Under the pieces are notes generated by a model that was not told the DNA's origin, did not search any database, and worked only from the letters and a program-made list of their open reading frames with translations. The position numbers and the translations under genes were made by a program. A DNA stretch of 64,000 nucleotides from Ferdinandcohnia sp047246645 (GTDB lineage Bacteria > Bacillota > Bacilli > Bacillales > Bacillaceae_L): NCBI RefSeq assembly GCF_047246645.1, contig NZ_JBFOKR010000002.1, positions 265,739 to 329,738 of the forward strand, read 5' to 3'. Below are positions 1 to 8,629 of this stretch, piece by piece. Position 1 is the first letter of the stretch. Every line of letters begins with the position of its first letter.

Positions 1-1189
1 TCACCTGTAGAATAGCAGACAAATCCTGTCTAACTTTTTTACGAGTAACTTCTAGAATACCTAAGGAAGTAAAGCCATGAATAATGATTCGATTTCGATC
101 TCCTTTTGAAGCAGATCGTAAAGCCTGCATTATCTTTTGTCGCTCGTCTTTATCTTTCATATCAATAAAGTCAATTAAGATAATTCCACTAATATCTCGT
201 AACCGTAGTTGACGTGCAATTTCGGTTGCTGCAGCTTGATTTGTTTTAAAAACGGTATCTCTTAGACTTTCTTTCCCTTGGAATTTCCCAGTATTCACAT
301 CTATAACTGTTAACGCTTCTGTTTGTTCAATTAACAAATAGGCACCATTTTCTAACCAGACAACCTGTTTTTGTGCCTTTTCAATTTCCCGTTCAATCCC
401 ATAAACAGAAAATATGTTTTCTGTACCATTAAAATGAGAAACAAGGACCGAATTATCGCCAAGTCGCTCTTTAATATCTCTATAGACATGTGAATCATCG
501 ATAATAATTTCCTCGATATCCTCTAATCGATGTTCAATAACAATTCTGTCCACAATATTCGACGCATCGAATAGAAGTGAAGGTGGTTTAACTTGGTTTT
601 GTTTTTCGTGCAACGATCTGTATTTTCGTCTTTGATAATCTAATTCAATTTGGATTCTTTCTTCAGCTTTATTCTCACAAGCAGTCCTAAGAATAATTCC
701 TTCTGGTTCCTGCAAAACCGTTTTGCCAAACATTTTCCATCTATCTCGTTCAGCTTCTTCCTTCATTTTTCTTGAAACAGCAATATAGTTTCCAAATGGA
801 GAATATACAAGAGAACTCCCTGGAAATTCAATTAGCCCAGTTAATTTTGGTCCCTTTCGCTCAGAGCCTTCCTTTGTAACTTGGACAATGATTTCTTCAC
901 CTTGTCGCACAAAGCTTGAAATACTTTTTGCCTTTTTTTCATGATCTGGTAAAGCTGAAAGATGGAAGGATTGTAGCTGATCACGTTGAATATAGCCATT
1001 TTTTCCAATTCCTATATCAACAAATGCTGCCTGCATACCAGGCAGCACATCAATTACTCTTCCTTTATAAATGTTTCCAACGATTTCAGTATGAATAGGC
1101 TGCTGAATATTTATTTCCACTACTTTATTGTTTTCAATAACCGCCGTGCGCTTTTCACGATCTCGGACATTTAGAATTAATTTTTTCAT
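1..1189 (-). CDS. rng: Ribonuclease G (RNase E/G family), 3' part cut off by window edge
   Basis: The first 396 codons are present; the rest lies beyond position 1. The ATG at 1189 is preceded by GTGGGG. The N-terminal part has the S1-type RNA-binding region of RNase E/G (about residues 35-120, with KGRVIDVLPGMQAAFVDIG). The two catalytic aspartates of the DNase I-like subdomain can be placed: D297 in VIDVNTG and D340 in LIDFIDM, 43 residues apart as in E. coli RNase E (D303/D346). The zinc-link CPxC would come just after the edge. Family role: Mg-dependent endonuclease cutting AU-rich single-stranded RNA from the 5' end. It lies downstream of spoIVFB, 50 bp away. B. subtilis has rplU next here, so rng is an added gene relative to that species. 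Confidence 0.95.
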   Translation of the reverse strand, partial: MKKLILNVRDREKRTAVIENNKVVEINIQQPIHTEIVGNIYKGRVIDVLPGMQAAFVDIGIGKNGYIQRDQLQSFHLSALPDHEKKAKSISSFVRQGEEIIVQVTKEGSERKGPKLTGLIEFPGSSLVYSPFGNYIAVSRKMKEEAERDRWKMFGKTVLQEPEGIILRTACENKAEERIQIELDYQRRKYRSLHEKQNQVKPPSLLFDASNIVDRIVIEHRLEDIEEIIIDDSHVYRDIKERLGDNSVLVSHFNGTENIFSVYGIEREIEKAQKQVVWLENGAYLLIEQTEALTVIDVNTGKFQGKESLRDTVFKTNQAAATEIARQLRLRDISGIILIDFIDMKDKDERQKIMQALRSASKGDRNRIIIHGFTSLGILEVTRKKVRQDLSAILQV

Positions 1190-1239
1190 AAAATCCCCAC
1201 TTTAAGGTTACATTTTTCTACATACCAATGTACCTTATC

Positions 1240-2109
1240 TTAGAACGTCAAGTAAAGTAGATCACCAACTGGATCATAAGACTTTTTCTCATTAAAGTAG
1301 GCATGCAAGAGTTCATTTTCATCTAAAGGATGCTGATTCTCTCCATTTTTCCGTATAACAATCGGATGTTTATAACCTCTTTGAAACATTGAAAGTACAT
1401 TGTAAACCTTCTCTGTTTCGTCTACAATTATTGGCTTTAGGTTGATAAATGTATCTTGTTTCCCATAATAACGTTCAAGTAAGAATCTCATGAAGACAAA
1501 ATGCCTCTTTCTCCATTCCATTATTATTGAAAAAATTAAAAATGAAATAACTATCCACAGGTTTAGGTTATTTGGATAGTACAGCAGTACCAAAGCAATC
1601 ATAGTGATAATTGAAAATGAAGATAAAATTAGCATTCGTTTGTGAGCTTCAAAAAAGGAATGCTTTGAAGAAAAGAATAAATAAAGCAACTTTCCACCAT
1701 CTAATGGCCAAACAGGAAGAAGATTAAATAAAAGGATAACTACATTATGATATAAAAATAGTTCAAAGGTATCCTGCGACATAATAGATACTTTCGTTAA
1801 TATGTAGCCTCCAGCTACTAGCCAGATATGCTGTGCCGGACCTGCCAATACAACAAATAATTCCTCTTTAAGCGGACGATTACCATGTTCATCCATTTCA
1901 GCTACTCCACCAAAAGGGAGCAACTGTATTTTCTTAATTCTCCACGAAAAAAAATGGGCACATGCAGCATGTCCCATTTCGTGGACCAGTATGATAAAGA
2001 ATAACATCAATAGCTCTCGAAAGTTTGCTGTAATTACAGCTATTCCGACTATGAGCCATAGTAATGGATGTATCTCTATTTTTCTAAGGAGTTTAAAATA
2101 GCTATTCAA
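1240..2109 (-). CDS. spoIVFB: Stage IV sporulation protein FB, intramembrane metalloprotease (pro-sigma-K processing)
   Basis: A 289-residue polytopic membrane protein of the M50 (site-2 protease) family. The zinc site is visible: HEMGH at 43-47 and the third ligand D137 in PVWPLDGG, matching the positions known in B. subtilis SpoIVFB. Several hydrophobic segments fill residues 12-205. The C-terminal 70 residues look like the CBS-type domain of the family. In the family it cleaves pro-sigma-K in the outer forespore membrane and is held inactive by SpoIVFA and BofA. It overlaps the end of spoIVFA by 8 nt, so the two are probably translationally coupled and expressed from the sigma-E promoter before spoIVFA. 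Confidence 0.96.
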   Translation of the reverse strand: MNSYFKLLRKIEIHPLLWLIVGIAVITANFRELLMLFFIILVHEMGHAACAHFFSWRIKKIQLLPFGGVAEMDEHGNRPLKEELFVVLAGPAQHIWLVAGGYILTKVSIMSQDTFELFLYHNVVILLFNLLPVWPLDGGKLLYLFFSSKHSFFEAHKRMLILSSFSIITMIALVLLYYPNNLNLWIVISFLIFSIIMEWRKRHFVFMRFLLERYYGKQDTFINLKPIIVDETEKVYNVLSMFQRGYKHPIVIRKNGENQHPLDENELLHAYFNEKKSYDPVGDLLYLTF

Positions 2110-2884
2110 ATTTTATCACCTGTATTGGATCAATAAATGTTTCTCCTTGCTTAATGGCAAAATAGAAGGTCCCTTTTTCATCTCCTTCTGGGTCTGTGAC
2201 AGTTCCAACCTCTTGCCCAGTTTCCACATAATCATATAATTTTACACTAATTGTTCCAAGATTACCGTACCAGGTTTCAGTTCCATCTCCATGCTGAATA
2301 ACAACTGTTTTTCCTAAGTCACCCTTAGTAGCAACCTCTAGAACTTTTCCACCATTCATGGCCTCGACAATTTTGCTATCAGTCTCAACCGTAACGCCTT
2401 GCCCATTAGCTTCAAAGGTTTCGGTTACCCTGCCAGCTGCAGGTACAGCGAATTTCCCTGGAGTTACTTTATCTGTGTTATTTTTTTCTTGGTTGACTGG
2501 TAAAAGAGCAAGTGGACTTCCGAACTGTTCCTCATACCATTCCGTAACTGCTGCAAATTGAAATTCACTTTCCATTGTACTACCTACAAACTCTCGTACA
2601 TTATCAAATTGCGGTGATTGGTTCTTATACAAAATACCAACTGATAAGAAAAGCACAGCAGAGAGTAAAATCTTGAAAAGAAACGTTTCTTTCTTAAATA
2701 AAGGATGTCCCCCTTCACGACCTGGCCCACCATCGAACGGAGAATATCCACTACCTCCGAATCTCTCCTCATCATTGGCAAGGTACGTTGGAGTTACTGA
2801 TTTCCTAGTAGTTGGTTGAAATGAATGTCTTTCCCTTTTACGCTTAGCAATTCTCTTTCTAATGTCATTCGCACGATTACTCAT
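2102..2884 (-). CDS. spoIVFA: Stage IV sporulation protein FA, inhibitor/scaffold of SpoIVFB
   Basis: 260 residues: a basic, low-complexity N-terminus, one transmembrane segment (about 68-87), and a C-terminal LytM/M23-like domain (about 145-260). The M23 fold is recognisable (IQHGDGTETWYGNL), but the second histidine of the usual HxH-type zinc ligand is N and the upstream H/D ligand is absent. It is therefore a degenerate, non-enzymatic peptidase domain, in keeping with the family's role as anchor and inhibitor of SpoIVFB and target of SpoIVB. The ATG at 2884 follows a sigma-E-like promoter (2922-2951). First gene of the spoIVFA-spoIVFB pair. Confidence 0.94.
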   Translation of the reverse strand: MSNRANDIRKRIAKRKRERHSFQPTTRKSVTPTYLANDEERFGGSGYSPFDGGPGREGGHPLFKKETFLFKILLSAVLFLSVGILYKNQSPQFDNVREFVGSTMESEFQFAAVTEWYEEQFGSPLALLPVNQEKNNTDKVTPGKFAVPAAGRVTETFEANGQGVTVETDSKIVEAMNGGKVLEVATKGDLGKTVVIQHGDGTETWYGNLGTISVKLYDYVETGQEVGTVTDPEGDEKGTFYFAIKQGETFIDPIQVIKFE

Positions 2885-2921
2885 ATCTCCATATCATTCC
2901 CTTACCCATATAGTTTGTACA

Positions 2922-2951
2922 AGTTTATGATACAAGCCCTTCAGTTATGAC
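2922..2951 (-). promoter_or_regulatory. Sigma-E-type promoter for spoIVFA-spoIVFB
   Basis: Read on the minus strand: -35 GTCATAAC (2951-2944), a 14-bp spacer, and -10 CATAAACT (2929-2922). This resembles the mother-cell sigma-E consensus (TCATATT, about 14 bp, CATACAAT). Expected transcription start is about 30 nt before the ATG at 2884. Known sigma-E control of the spoIVF operon supports the call. It is a pattern match only. Confidence 0.6.
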
Positions 2952-3090
2952 TATCAATCTAGTTAACTAGGGGAAAGTGAATAAAGATGAGGCTATGTTG
3001 GGGGGAAGTTATTGAGGGATTTAAAATTTATAGCTTGGATCAGCTAATTTACTCAATCGTTAAATTGGAGTGGGGTACATTACCCGGTTT

Positions 3091-3500
3091 TCATACCCAC
3101 TCATTTCTTTCTGCTGGCCTGAGTGGGTATGATTTCGGCTTTGCTTACCCACTCATTTCTTTTTACTGACCTGAGTGGGTATGATTTCGGCTTTGCTTAC
3201 CAACTCATTTCTTTTTGCTGACCTGAGTGGGTACAATTCCAGCTTTACTTACCCACTCATTTCTTTTCACTGACCTGAGTGGGTATGATTTCGGCTTTGC
3301 TTACCAACTCATTTCTTTTTGCTGACCTGAGTGGGTACAATTCCANNNNNNNNNNNNNNNNNNNNNNNNNNNNNNNNNNNNNNNNNNNNNNNNNNNNNNN
3401 NNNNNNNNNNNNNNNNNNNNNNNNNNNNNNNNNNNNNNNNNNNNNGCTTTACTTACCCACTCATTTCTTTTTGCTAACCTGAGTGGGTACAATTCCAGTT
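3091..3500. repeat. 52-bp tandem hairpin repeat array 1 (interrupted by N gap)
   Basis: GAGTGGGTA starts at 3121, 3173, 3225, 3277 and 3329, exactly 52 bp apart, and again at 3481 after the N run. Each unit holds a hairpin with arms TACCCACTCA and TGAGTGGGTA (10 bp, loop about 16 nt), joined by a linker. Two linker types occur (TATGATTTCGGCTTTGC and TACAATTCCAGCTTTAC), and one arm is CCAACTCA in some units. The segment from 3173 repeats at 3277 with no difference up to the gap, a 104-bp higher-order unit. The array lies between the minD terminator and the spoIVFA promoter. It codes for no plausible protein. Confidence 0.93.
3346..3445. other. Assembly gap of exactly 100 N
   Basis: The placeholder run lies inside the 52-bp repeat. 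The left flank ends TTCCA and the right flank begins GCTTTACTT, which are contiguous in the repeat consensus. The true missing length should therefore be 0 or a multiple of 52, not 100. Confidence 0.97.
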
Positions 3501-3580
3501 TTTTACCCACACCAACTTTGTATCATCACCAATTTGTACTAACATACTGACTTATTCTTTAAAAAATATTCAAAAAAATA

Positions 3581-3600
3581 CCACCTTGTTTTAAAGGTGG
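3581..3600 (-). terminator. Rho-independent terminator after minD
   Basis: CCACCTT and AAGGTGG arms form a hairpin that directly abuts the minD stop codon. On the minus strand it is followed by TATTTTTTT. It closes the mreBCD-minCD transcript. Confidence 0.88.
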
Positions 3601-4401
3601 TTAACGGACGCCGAAGAATTTTTTAATCTTTGAGAACATTCCTTTTTCATCATTTTCTAATGATTGAAGTGGAATAGATTCTCCTAAAATCCTTCTAGCA
3701 ATATTTCGATATGAGATTGCTGTTTTGCTATCTGAATTTAAAGCGATTGGTTCACCTGAGTTTGATGCTTTAATTACTGCATCATCATCAGCTACAATTC
3801 CAATCAAGTCGATTGATAAATGAGTAACAATTTCATCAATATCAAGCATATCACCCGTTTGAACCATATGGTTACGGATACGATTGATGATTAGTTTCGG
3901 TGGTTCAATTTCTTCTTTTTCTAGTAATCCAATAATACGGTCAGCATCACGAACTGCGGAAGTTTCCGGAGTCGTAACAACGATTGCTTTATCTGCACCA
4001 GCTACAGCATTTTGGAATCCTTGTTCAATACCCGCTGGGCAATCGATTACGATATAATCAAAGTCTTGCTTTAACTCTTCAACAAGTTTTTTCATTTGCT
4101 CTGGCTGTACAGCTGTTTTGTCACTTGTTTGTGCAGCTGGTAAAAGGTAAAGATGATCCTCAAATCTCTTATCCTTAACTAACGCTTGTTTTAATTTGCA
4201 ACGTCCTTGAACAACATCTACTAAATCATAGATGATGCGATTTTCAAGCCCCATTACAACATCTAAATTTCGTAGGCCTATATCTGTATCAACTAGACAT
4301 ACCCGTTTACCTAAAACAGCTAAGGAAGTTCCTACGTTGGCAGACGTAGTTGTTTTACCAACTCCACCTTTACCTGAAGTTATGACTATTGCCTCTCCCA
4401 C
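3601..4401 (-). CDS. minD: Septum site-determining protein MinD (cell division inhibitor ATPase)
   Basis: 266 residues. The deviant Walker A motif KGGVGKT is at 11-17. The rest is colinear with the ParA/MinD family (DTDIGLRNLDVVMGLENR, IVIDCPAGIEQG). It ends in the amphipathic membrane-targeting helix GMFSKIKKFFGVR. Family role: ATP-dependent membrane dimer that recruits MinC to keep FtsZ rings away from the poles. The start is GTG at 4401 with a GGGGG Shine-Dalgarno 9 nt upstream, and only 2 nt separate it from the minC stop. It is the last gene of the transcript. Confidence 0.97.
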   Translation of the reverse strand: MGEAIVITSGKGGVGKTTTSANVGTSLAVLGKRVCLVDTDIGLRNLDVVMGLENRIIYDLVDVVQGRCKLKQALVKDKRFEDHLYLLPAAQTSDKTAVQPEQMKKLVEELKQDFDYIVIDCPAGIEQGFQNAVAGADKAIVVTTPETSAVRDADRIIGLLEKEEIEPPKLIINRIRNHMVQTGDMLDIDEIVTHLSIDLIGIVADDDAVIKASNSGEPIALNSDSKTAISYRNIARRILGESIPLQSLENDEKGMFSKIKKFFGVR

Positions 4402-4403
4402 AG

Positions 4404-5087
4404 CTAGATTCCCCCTTCTAACCTTGTTAAATTAGGCCTTAAATGCGATAACTGCTGTAATCTATCTACTACAATGGTCTCATTTTCATCGATATATGCA
4501 CATTCCATGAGATTACTTTCGTTTTGTATCGAATCTGGTGCTCTATTCATTATATCACCAATTCGAAGCTGTGTTGGCTTCATTATCGAAGCAGAGATAA
4601 TGGCGTCTCTACGTCCATCAAAACCTGCGTGTGCTACTCCTCGTAATGCACCCATGATAAAGATATTACCACTCGCAATCACAGTTCCACCTGGATTGAC
4701 ATCACCAATTAGCATGAGGTCACCCTCAACCTTTAATACTTGTCCAGAGCGGATCATTCTAGCAACTGATATTACTTCTAGGTTTCTCTTAATCTCAAGA
4801 GCTTCTTGTTTAGAAATTACATCACTTTCCACTGTATCAACGACTAAATGCTTTTTATTTCGAATAATAGAGCGAATATGCTCCTCTTGTTTTCGAGTTA
4901 AATAACGATTCCCAGTTTTTACTTTAACAGGCACAATCGGAACATCATCATTCCGTTTTTGATTCAACGAAAGCTTGTCCTCTAAATCTACGATAAGCTC
5001 ATTAAATGAACAAGAATCATCGAGATGTAACGTTAGCCCGTCTTTTGTCCCTTTTATAGTAACATATTGCTGTTTTTGTCCTTTCAC
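4404..5087 (-). CDS. minC: Septum site-determining protein MinC (FtsZ inhibitor)
   Basis: A longer frame opens at 5126, but I place the start at GTG 5087. It has GAGGTG 6 nt upstream and gives 227 residues starting VKGQKQQYVTIKGTKDG, which matches the B. subtilis N-terminus in position and length (226). The N-terminal FtsZ-interaction domain covers about 1-100. The C-terminal right-handed beta-helix, which binds MinD, covers about 115-220 and includes SGQVLKVEGDLMLIGDVNPGG-like turns and the ending LRPNLTRLEGG. Coupled to minD. Confidence 0.95.
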   Translation of the reverse strand: MKGQKQQYVTIKGTKDGLTLHLDDSCSFNELIVDLEDKLSLNQKRNDDVPIVPVKVKTGNRYLTRKQEEHIRSIIRNKKHLVVDTVESDVISKQEALEIKRNLEVISVARMIRSGQVLKVEGDLMLIGDVNPGGTVIASGNIFIMGALRGVAHAGFDGRRDAIISASIMKPTQLRIGDIMNRAPDSIQNESNLMECAYIDENETIVVDRLQQLSHLRPNLTRLEGGI

Positions 5088-5217
5088 GACGTTCACCTCA
5101 ACGATTAATAATTCAACAAAAGACACCCGTTTTCCTGTTAAAAATGAAATTTTCTTAGATTAGGACTAGTAACATTACAAAAATGACTTTTATTAGAGGT
5201 TTACCCTAACTTCTAGT

Positions 5218-5727
5218 TTACTCTTCTATTTGAAGCTTACCTAGTATTTTTTTAAATGGAAATGAAAATAATGTGACAAAAATACTATTTAATATAACAG
5301 TAGGCAGTACACGTAGTTCTAAAAATCTGTCAAACGACATTGTTGCAACTCCGATTGATAGATTAACACCAAATACAAAAAACTCTAAAATGACAACTCC
5401 AAGAATGCTTAATATAGAAATAATAATAATATTGGTTTGTAAAATCCTGCTTGCCTGGGAAATAATATAGGCAATTAACGGCATGGAAAACATATAAACA
5501 CCTAAAACCTCTGTATAAATGACATCATACAAAAGCCCCAGAATAATGCCATATAATATTCCACCAAGTTTTGATTGATATATCGTAATGAAAATACTAA
5601 GTATCAGTATGAATCGAGGAACAAATACTTGGTCTTTATGGAAAATTTCAGCCGGAACGACATCGACAAAACTACTTTCAAACAGAAAGAAAAATCCCAT
5701 AATTACTGGAAGAACAACTTTCTTCAC
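5218..5727 (-). CDS. mreD: Rod shape-determining protein MreD
   Basis: A 169-residue, very hydrophobic protein with about five or six membrane segments, the typical size of MreD. GTG start at 5727 immediately after the mreC TAG (5728-5730), so translation is coupled. Family role: inner-membrane part of the MreBCD elongation machinery (Rod complex). Assignment rests on hydrophobicity, length and its place between mreC and minC; the sequence has few invariant residues. About 130 bp separate it from minC, and I see no strong terminator there. Confidence 0.93.
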   Translation of the reverse strand: MKKVVLPVIMGFFFLFESSFVDVVPAEIFHKDQVFVPRFILILSIFITIYQSKLGGILYGIILGLLYDVIYTEVLGVYMFSMPLIAYIISQASRILQTNIIIISILSILGVVILEFFVFGVNLSIGVATMSFDRFLELRVLPTVILNSIFVTLFSFPFKKILGKLQIEE

Positions 5728-6588
5728 CTATTCTTCCTCCTCTTCCTCTGGAACAATCATTGTTCTTTCAACTACGATAACATGATCTATTTCATAAAAA
5801 TCAGCTGCTGGTTTTATATAAGCAGTTTTTGTTAATCCATAATCATCAGGTACAACTTCCATAACTTCACCAATGTACAATTCACTTGGGAAAACACCAC
5901 CATATCCCGAGGTTAGTACCTTTTGATCCTTTTCTATTTCAGCATCTGGAGTATTGATTTTAAATAACAATGCTTTTTTTTCCTGATCATATCCTTCTAT
6001 TAAGCCCATTATCTTTGCCTCGCCTTGTATATATGCTGAAATACGATTTATTCGATCTGGAGAACTTAATAGCTGAACAGTGGATGTTAGGGCATTAGAA
6101 TGTTTTACCTTACCAATTAAGCCTTTTGAGGTGATGACAGCCATATTCTGCTCAACCCCATGCTGAGTACCTTTATTTATTGTGATAACCTCATGCCATT
6201 GATCAGGATTTCTCCCAATAACTGTGGCTTGAATTTTTGTAAACCCGCTAAGAGACTCTGTTTTGTCTAAAACCTCTTCAAGCTTTTGTTTTTCTTTTTC
6301 AAGTTCTTGCACTTTTGCCTCTAGTTGCCCATAAGCTTCAAGTTTTTCCTTCAAAATTTTATTCTCTTCGAACGTATTTTTAATATCATTTACATTCTCA
6401 AAAAATCCAGAAATAGATTGAGCCGGCGTATGAAATAATCCTTGGACCCATCCAACTGAATCCTTTAAGAATTTTTCTGGCCAGGACAATTCTTCCCGCT
6501 CTTTTAAGGAAAATCCGATTAATGCCACCAGAAAGATGAGACAGACAAGTAGAATAATTAATCGTTTATTAAGAAAAAATTGTGGCAT
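5728..6588 (-). CDS. mreC: Rod shape-determining protein MreC
   Basis: 286 residues: short cytoplasmic N-terminus, a membrane anchor at about 8-26, a coiled coil at about 70-115 (ILKEKLEAYGQLEAKVQELE), then the two beta-barrel subdomains of MreC (ATVIGRNPDQWHEVITINKGTQHGV onwards). The tail is a run of glutamates (EEEEEE), giving an acidic C-terminus. Family role: dimeric extracytoplasmic scaffold linking MreB to PBP2-type transpeptidases. Downstream of mreB by 156 bp containing three hairpins, directly upstream of mreD. Confidence 0.96.
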   Translation of the reverse strand: MPQFFLNKRLIILLVCLIFLVALIGFSLKEREELSWPEKFLKDSVGWVQGLFHTPAQSISGFFENVNDIKNTFEENKILKEKLEAYGQLEAKVQELEKEKQKLEEVLDKTESLSGFTKIQATVIGRNPDQWHEVITINKGTQHGVEQNMAVITSKGLIGKVKHSNALTSTVQLLSSPDRINRISAYIQGEAKIMGLIEGYDQEKKALLFKINTPDAEIEKDQKVLTSGYGGVFPSELYIGEVMEVVPDDYGLTKTAYIKPAADFYEIDHVIVVERTMIVPEEEEEE

Positions 6589-6636
6589 AAATTACACCCT
6601 CTTACGTAGCTTTCATATTTCATTAATAACACGTAA

Positions 6637-6657
6637 AGTGGGGACGTAATCCCCACT
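6637..6657. repeat. Hairpin A in the mreB-mreC spacer
   Basis: A 7-bp perfect inverted repeat, AGTGGGG and CCCCACT, with loop ACGTAAT. There is no U-run on either side, so it is not a typical terminator. Together with two neighbouring hairpins it fills the spacer between mreB and mreC. Confidence 0.6.
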
Positions 6658-6688
6658 AATTCAAACTGATATATTTCTGGAAGGAAAA

Positions 6689-6714
6689 ACCCACTTTTTA
6701 ACGTAATAGTGGGT
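6689..6714. repeat. Hairpin B in the mreB-mreC spacer
   Basis: ACCCACT and AGTGGGT arms (7 bp) with a 13-nt loop that again contains ACGTAAT. The arms resemble the arms of the two 52-bp arrays. A third small inverted repeat (TGGTA/TACCA) follows at 6727-6741. Confidence 0.6.
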
Positions 6715-6744
6715 AAAAGCTCCTCCTGGTAGAATCTACCACGT

Positions 6745-7767
6745 TTATCGGTAGTCCTTTGATTTTCCTTTAAATAAATGGATATGATCAAGAGCTTTAC
6801 CCGTACCAATTGCGACACAATCTAATGGATTTTCAGCGATTAATACCGGCATACTTGTTTCTTCACTAATTATCTTATCCAGATTGCGTAATAATGCTCC
6901 ACCGCCCGCTAACACAATACCACGGTCCATAATATCTGCCGCTAATTCAGGTGGTGTCTTTTCAAGAGTATTTTTCACGGCATCTACAATTGCATATACT
7001 GTATCATGTAAAGCAGATGCAATTTCATCAGCAGTAATTTCAATTGTCTTAGGGAGACCTGTCAATAAGTCTCTCCCACGAATCTCCATGTTTTCTATAC
7101 CTTCTGGTGATCCTGCAGAACCTATCTCAACTTTAATTGCTTCTGCGGTACGATCCCCGATCATAAGATTATACGTCTTACGAATGTATTGGATAATTGC
7201 ATCATCCATTTCGTCCCCAGCGATACGGATCGATTGACTTGTTACAATTCCACCTAAAGAAATAATTGCAACCTCTGTCGTTCCTCCACCAATATCAACA
7301 ATCATACTGCCAGTTGGTTCCCAAACAGGAAGATTCGCTCCGATTGCAGCAGCAAATGGTTCTTCAATTGGATATGCATCTCTTGCACCAGCCTGTCGTG
7401 TTGCATCAATTACTGCACGTTGCTCAACAGCTGTAATTCCAGATGGTACACAAACCATGATATATGGCTTTCTTGCGAAGATACTCTTATTTCTAACCGC
7501 TTGGTTTATGTAATACTTCATCATTGTTGCGGTTGTTTCATAATCAGCAATAACCCCATCCTTCATCGGACGAAGAGCTACAACGTTTCCTGGCGTACGC
7601 CCAATCATATTCTTCGCATCATTTCCAACTGCAACAATTTGTTTTGTATCAGTTTGCATAGCAACTACTGAGGGTTCTCTCACAGCAATTCCTTTTCCTT
7701 TAATAAAAACAAGTGTATTTGCAGTTCCTAAATCTATTCCAAGGTCTCGAGTACCAATTCCAAACAT
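6745..7767 (-). CDS. mreB: Rod shape-determining protein MreB (bacterial actin)
   Basis: 340 residues of the MreB/actin family. Phosphate-1 motif GIDLGTANTLVF near residue 9, phosphate-2 motif VDIGGGTTEVAI near 163, adenosine motif VLAGGGALLRNLD near 290. Family role: ATP-dependent membrane-associated filaments that steer lateral wall synthesis by the Rod complex. ATG at 7767. First gene of the mre-min block, 110 bp downstream of radC. Confidence 0.98.
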   Translation of the reverse strand: MFGIGTRDLGIDLGTANTLVFIKGKGIAVREPSVVAMQTDTKQIVAVGNDAKNMIGRTPGNVVALRPMKDGVIADYETTATMMKYYINQAVRNKSIFARKPYIMVCVPSGITAVEQRAVIDATRQAGARDAYPIEEPFAAAIGANLPVWEPTGSMIVDIGGGTTEVAIISLGGIVTSQSIRIAGDEMDDAIIQYIRKTYNLMIGDRTAEAIKVEIGSAGSPEGIENMEIRGRDLLTGLPKTIEITADEIASALHDTVYAIVDAVKNTLEKTPPELAADIMDRGIVLAGGGALLRNLDKIISEETSMPVLIAENPLDCVAIGTGKALDHIHLFKGKSKDYR

Positions 7768-7876
7768 GATATGTATCTTCCTTTCTGATACGAATTACAA
7801 ATGATATAGATAAGTGTGTTTAAGTAAAAAACCCATAACAAATATTATAACGTACTACATGAAAAAATAACAGTAG

Positions 7877-8566
7877 TCACACATAGCCTTTTTCTTTCAA
7901 ACTTACATATTTATGCTCACCAATTATTAAATGGTCCAAAAGCTCTATACCGATTATCTTACCACATTCGACAAGTCTTTTCGTCACTTCTATATCCTCC
8001 CTGCTTGGAGTAGGATCACCGGAGGGATGATTATGAACACAAATAATAGATGCAGCTGATCTTCTAAAAGCTTCTTTATAAACTTCTCTTGGATGAACAA
8101 TGGAGGCATTTAAACTTCCTATAAAGATTGTCTGTCTATGGATTACTTGATTTTTTGTGTTTAAGTACAAGCATACAAAATGCTCTTGAGACAAAAATCG
8201 CATATCCTCCATAACATATTTCGCACCATCCTCAGGTGAGCGAATAACATATCGGTCTTCATATTGGAGTTTGCCAATTCTTCTTCCAAGTTCGATAGAA
8301 GCCATAATCTGGACAGCTTTTGCTTGCCCTATCCCTTTAATTGCTGTAATTTCTTCAACTGTTGCATCCTTTAGTAATCGTAATCCTTCGAATTGGTGTA
8401 ATAAGCGGTTTGAAAGCTGAATAACTGACTCTTCCTTGGAACCAGTTCGTAAAAGTATAGCTAATAACTCTAGATTTGAAAGACTCTCTGGGCCTTCGGT
8501 AACTAATCGTTCACGCGGCCTTTCCTCTTGGGGATAATCTCGAATCATAAGTGCTGATGAATTCAA
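7877..8566 (-). CDS. radC: RadC-family protein (JAB/MPN domain)
   Basis: 229 residues. A helix-hairpin-helix segment at about 70-85 (ITAIKGIGQAKA) is followed by a JAB1/MPN-type domain with the metal motif H178-x-H180-PSGDPTPS-x-x-D191. Despite the name, a role in DNA repair is not established, and the biochemical role is uncertain. It sits between maf and mreB, the conserved maf-radC-mreB order of Bacillus. Confidence 0.94.
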   Translation of the reverse strand: MNSSALMIRDYPQEERPRERLVTEGPESLSNLELLAILLRTGSKEESVIQLSNRLLHQFEGLRLLKDATVEEITAIKGIGQAKAVQIMASIELGRRIGKLQYEDRYVIRSPEDGAKYVMEDMRFLSQEHFVCLYLNTKNQVIHRQTIFIGSLNASIVHPREVYKEAFRRSAASIICVHNHPSGDPTPSREDIEVTKRLVECGKIIGIELLDHLIIGEHKYVSLKEKGYV

Positions 8567-8629
8567 CTACGTTCCTCCTATCCAATTTGTTAGGATACTC
8601 GGTCCGCTCGGGTGCACTTATATAAGATT

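Noticed and set aside
3279..3510. Short reading frames on both strands across array 1
   Set aside because: They cross the N gap and exist only because the repeat lacks stops. No start signals.
4474..4905. 143-residue plus-strand frame opposite minC
   Set aside because: Antisense shadow of minC, which has full family similarity.
6558..6818. 86-residue minus-strand frame between mreB and mreC
   Set aside because: It overlaps the mreB end and the three hairpins, has no ribosome site, and has no recognisable protein features.
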